Of a stretch of DNA of 64,000 nucleotides, positions 23,957-31,907 are shown in pieces. Position numbers and translations under genes: made by a program. The notes under the pieces are model-generated. The model was not told where the DNA came from. It was given only the letters and a program-made list of their open reading frames with translations, and did not search any database. Origin of the DNA: Sphingomonadales bacterium (GTDB lineage Bacteria > Pseudomonadota > Alphaproteobacteria > Sphingomonadales > Sphingomonadaceae); assembly GCA_004173185.1 (NCBI GenBank), contig SEFZ01000006.1:124001-188000 (forward strand), written 5' to 3'. Position 1 is the stretch's first letter. The number at the start of each line of letters is the position of its first letter.

Positions 23957-26342
23957 CTACCGTACGGCTTCCATCCAGCGCTGGGATATTCGAGTAGCCG
24001 ATCCTCGACAGCGGCGTCGAATTGCTCGTGCCCGAGTCCAGCGGCGTACGGAAAATACCGCCGACGAACTGCTTGTCGAGCAGGTTGCGCGCGAACACCG
24101 CAAGCGTCCACCGATTGTCAGTAGAACCGATGCTGATCTGCCCGTTGAGCAGCCCGTAAGACGGGTTGATGCTGTTCGGATCAGCAACCACACCATAGGT
24201 GCTGCTGCGATAATTCCACGATGCGTGGGCGTTGAAGGTCAGATCGTCGCCGACCAGAGTCTCGTAATCGGCAGTGATTCCGTAGGTCCAGTCCGGCGAG
24301 TAATTAAGCGGATAGCCCGCTGCGTTGAACTGCGCCGGGGTTCCGGCAGGCATGCCCGGCTGGACATAGTTGCACTGGCCCGGGGGCGTCGCCGGATTGG
24401 CGAACAGATCGTAACACTGGACCGCAAACTCGGTATATTCGGTCGGGATGTAAGCAAGGTTGCCCGAAAGCGTGAAGCCCGGCTGCACGCGCCACGTCAG
24501 GTCCGCCTCGACGCCCTTGGTACGAAGACCGCCGGCATTGGTGGTGGTGTAGTAGAAGATCGGAGCGACGCCAACGCGCTGCTGCCCCTGAAAATCCTCG
24601 TAATCGACCTGGAACACGTTGAGGTTGAACATCACACTGCGCCGGAACAGCTCCGCCTTCACGCCCACTTCATACGATTTGGAGAGCTCCGGACGAAGCA
24701 GCAGCTGAGGCTGGTTCGCCGGATGCGAGATCATCGGCCCCTTATAGCCCGTCGCATAAGTAGCGTAGACATTGATATCCCGCGAGAAATCATACTTCGC
24801 CGTCACCTTGTAAGTGAACTTTTCCGCCTTGATGCGTGCCTCGCCCGAACTGAGCGGAAGCGGCAGGCCGTGGCAGCTCGAACCCGAGCCGAAGGCGACG
24901 CGGCACAGCCACGGCACATCGAAATAGTCGATTACCTGGCTGACATCGTCCTTGGTGTAGCGACCACCAGCGATCAGCGTCAGCGACGGCAGCACCTTGG
25001 CCTCAACCTGACCAAAGATCGCCCAGCTCTTCGAGTGCGCCTTGACCCACGAGCCATAGCCCTGGTTGGCGAACGGCCCGATAGCGTTGAAGGTCAGCAA
25101 CTGGGGTGAATTGTTCGGCACGATATTGAGCGTTCCGCCGTTCAGGCCGCGCTGAAACGGCTTGGCGTTGTAGTAAAAACCACCCAGCGTGTAGTTCAGG
25201 ATGCCGGCCTCACCGTTGAGGCGCAGTTCCTGCGTGAACTGCGTTCCGCCCGATACGTTCTCGTTGCGCGAATAAACGCTCAGCGGAGTGGCATCGGTAT
25301 CCAGGCTGATCGGCTGGTAGAGATCACGATAGGCCGTGATCGAGGTCAGCGTTGCGCCGCCCAGATCGTAATCGACCCGGCCAGACAGCCCATAAGCCCG
25401 CTGCTCGGTCGCGCTCCGGCCGTCGACTGCGACGTTCAGGTTATTGGGGCCGGCGACCACGCCATAGGCAGCGTTGGTGGTGCAGGGATTGAATGCGCCG
25501 AAACCGCTGCCGCAGGTACGCAGCGTCCACAGGCCGTTCGCATTGTCGGTCAGGTGACGATATTCAGCCGCGAGCGCAACGCTCAGATCGGCCGTCGGCT
25601 TCCACAGGAATTTGCCGCGGATCGAATAACGCTGATAGCCCCAATGGTCTTCGCCCGTGAACAGGTTCTTCACGAACCCGTCGCGCCGCTGGATGCCGCC
25701 CGCAACACGCAACGCAGCATTGTCGCCGACCGGCAGGTTGACGACGCCCTGCACGTTCACTTCGTTCTTGGTCGCATAGGACATGGATGCGTCCAGCGAC
25801 CGAACGCCGAGTTTCGGATTGGCGGTGATAATCTGGATAACGCCGGCCGAGCTGTTCTTGCCGAACAGCGTGCCCTGCGGCCCCTTAAGCACTTCGATTC
25901 GCTCGATATCGACCAGCGACTGATAGCTGGGACCGGCGAACGAGACTTCGGGCAGGCCCTGAATGATGTCGTCGATGACCAACGCCACCGATTGCTCCGA
26001 CGTCATCAGTAGCGACTGGGTACCGACGCCGCGGACGTTGAAGCCACCGCCGAAATTGGGGTTATAGTTCACGCCGGGCGACAGGAACTGCACGTCGGCA
26101 ATGCTGGTGAAGTTGCTCTTCTCCAGCGAATCGCTCGAAATGACCGAGATCGCCAGCGGCACATCCTGGATGGACTGTTCGCGGCGCTGCGCGGTGACGA
26201 TGATTTCGCCATCCTGCGTAACTGCCGTTTCGTCGCTCGCCGCGACGGGCGGGGGCGCACCAGCGTCCTGCGCATGGGCTACCTGGCTCATGCAAAGCAT
26301 GCTCGTAGTGACGAGCAATGCACGCAGACGGAATGCTTTCAT
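23928..26342 (-). CDS. TonB-dependent receptor
   Basis: An 804-aa outer-membrane receptor. A 24-residue signal peptide ends in AHAQD, followed by a TonB box-like EIIVTAQRREQ and a plug domain with FNVRGVGTQS and IEVLKGPQGTLFGKNSSAGVIQI. A 22-strand barrel region ends in the C-terminal aromatic signal VKLSFSFD. GGGAGGA lies before the ATG. It begins the receptor-MFS-SDR-GntR operon. The operator-type motif TTGGATGCAA lies about 80 bp upstream. The ligand is unknown; the operon context points to the island's growth substrate, not to iron. Confidence 0.95.
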   Translation of the reverse strand: MKAFRLRALLVTTSMLCMSQVAHAQDAGAPPPVAASDETAVTQDGEIIVTAQRREQSIQDVPLAISVISSDSLEKSNFTSIADVQFLSPGVNYNPNFGGGFNVRGVGTQSLLMTSEQSVALVIDDIIQGLPEVSFAGPSYQSLVDIERIEVLKGPQGTLFGKNSSAGVIQIITANPKLGVRSLDASMSYATKNEVNVQGVVNLPVGDNAALRVAGGIQRRDGFVKNLFTGEDHWGYQRYSIRGKFLWKPTADLSVALAAEYRHLTDNANGLWTLRTCGSGFGAFNPCTTNAAYGVVAGPNNLNVAVDGRSATEQRAYGLSGRVDYDLGGATLTSITAYRDLYQPISLDTDATPLSVYSRNENVSGGTQFTQELRLNGEAGILNYTLGGFYYNAKPFQRGLNGGTLNIVPNNSPQLLTFNAIGPFANQGYGSWVKAHSKSWAIFGQVEAKVLPSLTLIAGGRYTKDDVSQVIDYFDVPWLCRVAFGSGSSCHGLPLPLSSGEARIKAEKFTYKVTAKYDFSRDINVYATYATGYKGPMISHPANQPQLLLRPELSKSYEVGVKAELFRRSVMFNLNVFQVDYEDFQGQQRVGVAPIFYYTTTNAGGLRTKGVEADLTWRVQPGFTLSGNLAYIPTEYTEFAVQCYDLFANPATPPGQCNYVQPGMPAGTPAQFNAAGYPLNYSPDWTYGITADYETLVGDDLTFNAHASWNYRSSTYGVVADPNSINPSYGLLNGQISIGSTDNRWTLAVFARNLLDKQFVGGIFRTPLDSGTSNSTPLSRIGYSNIPALDGSRTVGVKLSFSFD

Positions 26343-26419
26343 TAAATCCTCCCAGCCGAATTGCCGCGGACATTATCGGTCCTTAACGGCTTATGGCATG
26401 TCCATAGACATTCGCCCGG

Positions 26420-26491
26420 TTGGATGCAATAGTGCTTCTCAAGCGGTGCAATACCAGCGTTTTCGCGCTAAATTTGCATTTTATGCATGCA
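26420..26491. promoter_or_regulatory. Operator-like sites between TonB receptor and heme-binding-like gene
   Basis: TTGGATGCAA lies at 26420-26429. An overlapping cluster sits at 26474-26491 (TTGCATTTTA, then TATGCATGCA), ending 20 bp before the ATG at 26512. These fall in the 169-bp divergent region and may control both directions. Confidence 0.55.
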
Positions 26492-26511
26492 CTTCAAAGG
26501 AGAGAGGTAGA

Positions 26512-26934
26512 ATGACCAACGCAATCTCAAAGCTGTCGATCACGCAATCGGCGAGCGACAAGTTGATCGAGGCAGCGACCGCCAAGGCGCTGGAAATCGG
26601 CGTAAACTCTGCGATCGCGATTGTTGATGAATCGGGCGTGCTCAAGGCGTTTCGCCGCATGGACGGCGCGCCGTTGCTTGCCGTCGATATCGCGACGAAC
26701 AAGGCGTACACGGCGGTCAGCTTCGGCATCCCGACGCATGGCTGGCATGATTTCATCAAGAACGACCCGCCCCTGCTCCACGGCATCGTTCACACGCCGC
26801 GCCTCGTCGTGTTCGGTGGCGGCTATCCGGTTACCGAGGATGGCCAGGTGATCGGCGGAATCGGCGTCAGCGGCGGACATTATGAACAGGATATGCAGGT
26901 CGCCGAGGCAGCGCTCGCGGCACTGAGCGCCTAA
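26512..26934 (+). CDS. GlcG/HbpS-family protein
   Basis: A 140-aa single-domain protein of the GlcG/HbpS (heme-degradation-like, DUF336) family. Marks are an N-terminal AISKLSITQSASDKLIEAATAKALE helix, AIAIVDESGVLKAFRRMDGAPLL, the conserved NKAYTAVSFG, and the terminal GGYPVTEDGQVIGGIGVSGG loop. The start at 26512 has GGAGAGAGG upstream; the longer frame through the divergent promoter is not credible. Members are often found in catabolic operons next to glycolate or propanediol genes, with a role that is mostly unproven (small-molecule or heme binding). The SDR gene begins 1 bp after its stop. Confidence 0.88.
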   Translation: MTNAISKLSITQSASDKLIEAATAKALEIGVNSAIAIVDESGVLKAFRRMDGAPLLAVDIATNKAYTAVSFGIPTHGWHDFIKNDPPLLHGIVHTPRLVVFGGGYPVTEDGQVIGGIGVSGGHYEQDMQVAEAALAALSA

Positions 26935-26935
26935 C

Positions 26936-27643
26936 CTGCGCAACGTTATCGTCACCGGCGCGGGTGCGGGCATCGGCCGCGCTACGGCTCTGGCGCTGGC
27001 AGCGCGCCGGTGGCGAGTAACGTTTTGCGATGTGGACGGCGAGGCTGCGGCCTCGGCCGCTGCACAAGCAGGCGGCGATACGGTTGCCGTCACCGCGGAC
27101 GTCACCGATGATGCCGCGCTTGCAGCCGTTATAGCATCCGCCACGCCCCTCGCGGCGATCGTCCACTGTGCCGCAAGCTTTCCGCGCATCGACCTGGCCC
27201 AGACGAGCATCGCCGATTTCGACCGCATCATGGCAGTTAATCTGCGCGCGGCCGTGCAATTGACCCTGCTCGGCGCACCCGCAATGCGCGACGGCGGCGC
27301 AATGGTTTTTCTCACCTCGGGCAGCGGGTTGCTCGCTTTGGCGCCCGACCCCTTCCAGCGGGGCTTTTCACTCTACGGTGCTTCGAAGGCAGCGCTGGAC
27401 CGTTGGGTAGCCGGCGTCGCAGTCGAACTCGCTCCTTCAGGCATCTTCGCGACCACCATCACGCCTGGCGCGTTTGTCGAGACGCCGGGGCTGGCGGGCA
27501 CCGGAGCCCTGCCACCGCCCGGTTCCGCAAGCATCTCCGCCGAACGGGTCGCGGAAGCCGTCGTCCGCATCGCCGAAGATCGCTCGGGCCAATTTGCGGG
27601 GCAACGGCTCAGCGCAGCCACATTTGGCGACAGCTGGCGCTAG
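26936..27643 (+). CDS. Short-chain dehydrogenase with probable CTG start
   Basis: A 235-aa SDR if it starts at CTG 26936. Reading back from the obvious SDR body, the cofactor motif VIVTGAGAGIGRATAL begins four codons after this CTG. An in-frame stop lies at 26924-26926, and no ATG, GTG or TTG occurs until GTG 27032, which would delete the whole glycine motif. Catalytic residues appear as FLTSGSG followed by FSLYGASKAALDRW. The gap to the upstream gene is 1 bp, so translation may depend on coupling. The C-terminus overlaps the convergent SDR stop by four bases (CTAG). Substrate unknown. Confidence 0.8.
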   Translation: MRNVIVTGAGAGIGRATALALAARRWRVTFCDVDGEAAASAAAQAGGDTVAVTADVTDDAALAAVIASATPLAAIVHCAASFPRIDLAQTSIADFDRIMAVNLRAAVQLTLLGAPAMRDGGAMVFLTSGSGLLALAPDPFQRGFSLYGASKAALDRWVAGVAVELAPSGIFATTITPGAFVETPGLAGTGALPPPGSASISAERVAEAVVRIAEDRSGQFAGQRLSAATFGDSWR

Positions 27644-28506
27644 ACTCGCATGCCGCCGTCCACCTCGATGGTCTGGCCAGTCACATAACTTGCATCGTCG
27701 CTCGCCAGGAATGCCGCGACCGCTGCCATTTCCTCGGGCTGTGCCGGCCTTCCCAGCGGGATGGCCGAGGCGAAACGCTGCATGTGCCCCTCCGCAGTGC
27801 TACTGGGATCCTCCATCGCCTTATGCTCGAAGCGCTGCCGCACATAGGGCGTCAGCGTCATCCCCGGAGAGAAGGCGTTGACGCGGATATTCTGCGGCGC
27901 GAGTTCGATCGCCAGATTACGGGTAAGCGCGAGCACGCCATATTTCGCCGCGGCATATGCCGAAATGCCAGCCACCCCGTGATGCGCCGAGATCGAGCCG
28001 GTGTTTACGATCGATCCACCACCAGCGCGCGCGATCCGGGGAGACGCGTGCTTCGAGCAGAGGAACACCGAATCCAGACTGATGCGAAGCGTATAGTTCC
28101 AGTCCCCGCGATCCAACGCGGCCACCGCCGTGCGATCCACCGGCCCTGCGCCAACACCGCCGCCCGCATTGTTAAACAGATGATCGATTCGGCCGAACGC
28201 CGCCTCCGCCTCCGCCATCAGCGCGGCAACCTGGGCTTCGTCGGTGACATCGGCCTTGACCGGCAGGACCCGCACACCAGTTTCGCGCAAACTTTCAGCA
28301 ACATGCAGCAGCTCGTCCCAGCTGCCAAAATTTTCACGGGGAGCATCGAGGCGATCCTCGCAAAGATCGGCAAGCACGACATTGGCGCCCTCGCGCGCCA
28401 GACGACGAGCGATCGCCTCCCCGATTCCGCCGATCCGGCCAGCGCCCGTGATAACCGCGACCCGGCCCTCGAACCGCATGCCGTCTGCCCGCCCGGATTG
28501 CTGCAT
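27640..28506 (-). CDS. Short-chain dehydrogenase/reductase
   Basis: A 288-aa SDR. It has VITGAGRIGGIGEAIARRLA (an extended cofactor loop), LADLCEDR with an NAD-favouring Asp, FNNAGGGVG, SIVNTGSISAHHGVAGISAYAAAKYG with the Ser-Tyr-Lys set, and the terminal ASYVTGQTIEVDGGMRV. The start MQQSGRADG was chosen for its AAGGAGAGG site; an 18-codon upstream extension runs into the promoter. It is a single gene read leftward, divergent from the MFE-2-like operon and sharing that intergenic region, which carries two island operators. It probably oxidises or reduces an alcohol/ketone in the same pathway. Confidence 0.92.
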   Translation of the reverse strand: MQQSGRADGMRFEGRVAVITGAGRIGGIGEAIARRLAREGANVVLADLCEDRLDAPRENFGSWDELLHVAESLRETGVRVLPVKADVTDEAQVAALMAEAEAAFGRIDHLFNNAGGGVGAGPVDRTAVAALDRGDWNYTLRISLDSVFLCSKHASPRIARAGGGSIVNTGSISAHHGVAGISAYAAAKYGVLALTRNLAIELAPQNIRVNAFSPGMTLTPYVRQRFEHKAMEDPSSTAEGHMQRFASAIPLGRPAQPEEMAAVAAFLASDDASYVTGQTIEVDGGMRV

Positions 28507-28550
28507 TGCGCCTCTCCTTAACCGAACTGCGAACCTGACAGCTTGACTAA

Positions 28551-28560
28551 GTGCATGCAA
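28551..28560. promoter_or_regulatory. Operator-like palindrome GTGCATGCAA
   Basis: It lies 45 bp upstream of the leftward SDR start (28506), inside a longer imperfect palindrome (TAAGTGCATGCAACTTA). On the opposite strand it reads TTGCATGCAC, nine of ten matches to the island motif. Confidence 0.6.
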
Positions 28561-28648
28561 CTTATCTCGATATGATTATAAATAAGCCCGGACACGAAGC
28601 CCACCTGCTCTAGTGATATGATTTTTCCAGCAGTGTTGAAAATCCATC

Positions 28649-28658
28649 TTGCATGCAA
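28649..28658. promoter_or_regulatory. Operator-like perfect palindrome TTGCATGCAA
   Basis: It lies 54 bp upstream of the start of the six-gene beta-oxidation operon (28712). It is identical to the copies at 9337 and 36457. Confidence 0.65.
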
Positions 28659-28711
28659 ATTGGCTTTGCGTATGGGTTTCAGCACGTAAAAATGATCTGG
28701 AGGGGTTTCGC

Positions 28712-29623
28712 ATGGCAATGCTCGACGGGCGCGTAGTCGCTATCACGGGTGCGGGACGCGGGATCGGCCGCGAGATTGCTTTGCTCTGCGCTCGCGAAGG
28801 CGCCGCTGTGGTGGTCAACGATCCCGGCGTTTCGTCCGAGGGTGAGGGCGGCGATGCTGGTCCGGCCGCACAGACCGTTGCCGATATCGAAGCCGCAGGC
28901 GGCCGTGCGTATGCGAATACCGCAAGCGTCACCGATCCCGCCGCCGCCGCTTCGATCATTGAGGATGCAGTCCAGCGCTTCGGGCGGATCGATGCGGTGG
29001 TGAACAATGCCGGCATCCTGCGCGATCGCATCTGGCACAAGATGAGCCATGAGGATTGGCGCGCGGTGATCGATGTGCACCTGAACGGCGCATTCAACGT
29101 GTCGAAGGCTGCGACGCCCTATTTCAAGGATCAGGGTTCAGGCAGCTTCATCCACTTCACGTCCACGTCGGGCCTGATCGGCAATTTCGGCCAGGCGAAT
29201 TACTCCGCGGCGAAGATGGGCATTGTCGGCCTTTCGCAGTCGATCGCGCTCGATATGGCGCGTGCCGGCGTGCGCTCGAACTGCATCGCACCCTTTGCCT
29301 GGAGCCGGATGATCGCGACGATCCCGCCGACCACGCCCGAAGAGATTGCGCGCGTCGAACGGATGAAGACGATGACCGCGGACAAGATCGCGCCGCTGGT
29401 CGCCTTCCTGGCATCGGACGCATCGGCGGAAGTCACCAATCAGGTCTTCGGTGTCCGCAAGAACGAGATATTCCTGTTCTCCAAACCGCGCCCAATGCGC
29501 GCGCTGCACCGCTCCGAAGGCTGGACGGCCGAAACGATCGCCAGCGATTTGCTTCCGGCGTTCCGCACCAGCTTCTACGCCAATGAACGCTCGACCGACA
29601 TCTTCCCCTGGGATCCGGTCTGA
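28712..29623 (+). CDS. SDR, MFE-2 (HSD17B4)-like 3-hydroxyacyl-CoA dehydrogenase
   Basis: A 303-aa SDR whose pattern follows the dehydrogenase unit of peroxisomal multifunctional enzyme 2: VVAITGAGRGIGREIALL, an expanded VVVNDPG...GDAGPAA insert after beta-2, NNAGILRDRIWHKM, FTSTSGLIGNFGQANYSAAKMG with Ser-Tyr-Lys, and a long C-terminal tail (FRTSFYANERSTDIFPWDPV). The ATG at 28712 has GGAGGGG upstream. It shares one base with the following MaoC hydratase (TGATG), the natural partner that forms the other half of MFE-2. The substrate is probably a bulky or branched 3-hydroxyacyl-CoA. Confidence 0.93.
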   Translation: MAMLDGRVVAITGAGRGIGREIALLCAREGAAVVVNDPGVSSEGEGGDAGPAAQTVADIEAAGGRAYANTASVTDPAAAASIIEDAVQRFGRIDAVVNNAGILRDRIWHKMSHEDWRAVIDVHLNGAFNVSKAATPYFKDQGSGSFIHFTSTSGLIGNFGQANYSAAKMGIVGLSQSIALDMARAGVRSNCIAPFAWSRMIATIPPTTPEEIARVERMKTMTADKIAPLVAFLASDASAEVTNQVFGVRKNEIFLFSKPRPMRALHRSEGWTAETIASDLLPAFRTSFYANERSTDIFPWDPV

Positions 29624-30459
29624 TGATCGACTCCGCCGCACTCGTCGCCCGCGCGCCGATCGAGACGCGGCATAGCCTGACGGCCCGCGACACGAGCCTG
29701 TACGCACTGGGCATCGGCGCGGAGGAACTCGGCTTCGTCTATGAAGCACAGCTTGAGGCGCTACCGACGATGGCGGTGACCCTGGCCTATCCCGGCTTCT
29801 TCTGGCGCGATCCGCAATATGGCGCGGACTGGCAGCGCATCCTTCACGGCGAACAGAGCGTGACGATCCACCGCCCTTTGCCGGCTGAAGGCGAGTTTAT
29901 CGGCCGCACGCATTTTGAGGGTGTCGACGACAAGGGACCGGACAAGGGTGCGGTCGTACTGGTTTCGCGGTCGATCCACAGCCTCGACGGCACGCTCTAC
30001 GCCACCGACCGCCGCACTGCCTTTCTGCGCGGAGACGGCGGCTGCGGCAGCGCCGGCGTAGCGATCCCCCGGCCCCGGCCCGCACCCGCTGACAGTCCGC
30101 CTGACAAAGTGGTGACGCTAGCAACGGCGCTGAACCAGGCTCTCATCTACCGCCTCTCCGGCGATCTTAACCCGCTCCATATCGATCCCGACGTCGCGCG
30201 CGCCGCCGGTTTCGATTGCCCGATCCTCCACGGCCTGTGCAGCTATGGCGTGGTCGGTCGAGCGATATTACAAGCGGTGGCGGGCAACGAGCCTGCACGG
30301 CTGATACGTCTCGATGCGCGATTTTCCGCGCCGGTCTATCCCGGCGAAACGATCGAGACGCGGATCTGGCGCGAAGGCGATACCAAGGCGCGTTTCGAAG
30401 CACGCGTGATCGAGCGCGACCTGCGCGTCCTTACCCATGGCTATGCGGAGTTTGCATGA
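29623..30459 (+). CDS. MaoC-like enoyl-CoA hydratase 2
   Basis: A 278-aa double-hotdog hydratase. The C-terminal hotdog carries the hydratase-2 motif YRLSGDLNPLHIDPDVARAAGF with Asp181 and His186, then ILHGLCSYG. The N-terminal hotdog is degenerate, as in MFE-2 and other R-specific hydratases, and would bind the acyl tail. The start is coupled to the SDR (TGATG); the stop overlaps the next gene (ATGA). It hydrates a 2-enoyl-CoA to the (R)-3-hydroxyacyl-CoA for the upstream dehydrogenase. Confidence 0.93.
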   Translation: MIDSAALVARAPIETRHSLTARDTSLYALGIGAEELGFVYEAQLEALPTMAVTLAYPGFFWRDPQYGADWQRILHGEQSVTIHRPLPAEGEFIGRTHFEGVDDKGPDKGAVVLVSRSIHSLDGTLYATDRRTAFLRGDGGCGSAGVAIPRPRPAPADSPPDKVVTLATALNQALIYRLSGDLNPLHIDPDVARAAGFDCPILHGLCSYGVVGRAILQAVAGNEPARLIRLDARFSAPVYPGETIETRIWREGDTKARFEARVIERDLRVLTHGYAEFA

Positions 30460-31907
30460 CTGAAACCGGCATTCTGGCATTCGGCGCCTATGTTCCACGC
30501 CGCAGGCTTCAGCGCGCGGCGATACACGCGACAAACAAATGGTTCGCGCCCGGGCTTGGCGGTCTCGCAAAGGGCGAGCGCGCAGTGGCGAACTGGGATG
30601 AGGATGCTGTCACCATGGCAGTGGAGGCAGCGCGCGATTGCCTGACCGGGATCGACCGCGCCGGGGTTCATGCTCTGACCCTCGCTTCCACCACGCTGCC
30701 TTTTGCCGACCGCCTCAATGCCGGCATCGTCAAGGAAGCACTCACGCTTACCGATGCGACCCGCGCTGCGGACGCGACGGGCAGCCTGCGCGCGGCAACC
30801 AGCGCGCTGCTCGCCGCACTTGATGGCAGCCATACCCAACTCTGTATCGCGTCCGACCGGCGCAAGGCGCGCCCGGCTTCGGATGCCGAACTGACCCAGG
30901 GCGATGGCGCGGCTGCATTGCTGATCGGCCAGGGCGACGTGATCGCGCGCGTGGTCGCCAGCCACAGCGTCACTATCGATTTCGTCGATCACTATCGCAG
31001 CGCCGGCGCAGCCTTTGATTATGGCTGGGAGAGCCGCTGGATTCGCGACGAAGGCTATACCGGCTTGCTTGGCGGCGCGCTCCGCGATGCGCTGGCACAA
31101 GCGGGCATCGCAGCGGATACGATCGATCATGCCGTGATCCCGATAAGCGTTCGCGGCGTCGCGGCCGGACTGGCGAAGAAGCTCGGTCTCCGCGCCGAGG
31201 CACTGGTCGATACGCTGCAGGCGAATGTCGGCGATACCGGTGCGTCGCATCCCTTCCTCATGCTCGCCGCAGCACTCGAGCGCGCCACGCCGGGTCAGCG
31301 CATCCTCGTCGCCGGCTTTGGCCAGGGCGTCGATATTCTTGTGCTCGAAACCACAGAGGCATTGGCAAATTTGCCAGCGCGGCGCGGCGTAAGCGGGCAT
31401 CTCGCCGCTCGGCAGGAAGATAGCAACTACCAGCGCTTTCTATTCCATCGGGGCCTGCTCGACATGGAACGCGGAATGCGCGCGGAGCTCGATCAGAAGC
31501 AGCCGGGCAGCACGCTGTACCGCCACCGCAAGGCGGTGCTGGGGCTGGTCGCCGGGCGTTGCACCAAGACCGGCACGGTTCAGTTCCCCCGCTCGGATAT
31601 CAGCGTGAACCCGAACGATCGGTCGATCGGCACGCAGGAGGATTATCCGCTGGCGGACCGCCAGGCGCGCATCGTCACCCACACTGCCGACAGTCTCAGC
31701 TTCTCGCCCGATCCGCCGACATATTACGGCACGATCGATTTCGAAGGCGGCGGTCGGCTCGTGGCGATCTTCGCCGAAGTCACCGCCGAAGATATGGCGG
31801 TCGGCCGGCCGATGCGCATGGTGTTCCGCATCAACGCTTTCGATACGCAGCGCGGTTTCACCAAATATTTCTGGAAAGCGATCCCAGCAATCGAAGGAGG
31901 CGAGTGA
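30456..31907 (+). CDS. HMG-CoA-synthase-like / DUF35 OB-fold fusion lacking the catalytic Cys
   Basis: A 483-aa two-part protein. Residues 1-340 follow the thiolase fold of archaeal-type HMG-CoA synthase/KAS III (ILAFGAYVPRRRLQ, NWDEDAVTMAVEAAR, GDGAAALLIG, ISVRGVAAGLAKKLG, NVGDTGASHPFLMLAAAL). Where the family has its attacking Cys before xAGT, this protein has Leu111 (GSLRAATSALL). Residues about 360-483 match DUF35 (GRCTKTGTVQFPRSDI, YYGTIDFEGGGRLVAIFAEV), but only one of the four zinc-ribbon Cys remains. The next gene is a thiolase. In archaea, thiolase, HMG-CoA synthase and DUF35 form one channelled complex; I infer a related complex here, with this subunit as scaffold or acyl-CoA binder. 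Confidence 0.85.
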   Translation: MTETGILAFGAYVPRRRLQRAAIHATNKWFAPGLGGLAKGERAVANWDEDAVTMAVEAARDCLTGIDRAGVHALTLASTTLPFADRLNAGIVKEALTLTDATRAADATGSLRAATSALLAALDGSHTQLCIASDRRKARPASDAELTQGDGAAALLIGQGDVIARVVASHSVTIDFVDHYRSAGAAFDYGWESRWIRDEGYTGLLGGALRDALAQAGIAADTIDHAVIPISVRGVAAGLAKKLGLRAEALVDTLQANVGDTGASHPFLMLAAALERATPGQRILVAGFGQGVDILVLETTEALANLPARRGVSGHLAARQEDSNYQRFLFHRGLLDMERGMRAELDQKQPGSTLYRHRKAVLGLVAGRCTKTGTVQFPRSDISVNPNDRSIGTQEDYPLADRQARIVTHTADSLSFSPDPPTYYGTIDFEGGGRLVAIFAEVTAEDMAVGRPMRMVFRINAFDTQRGFTKYFWKAIPAIEGGE

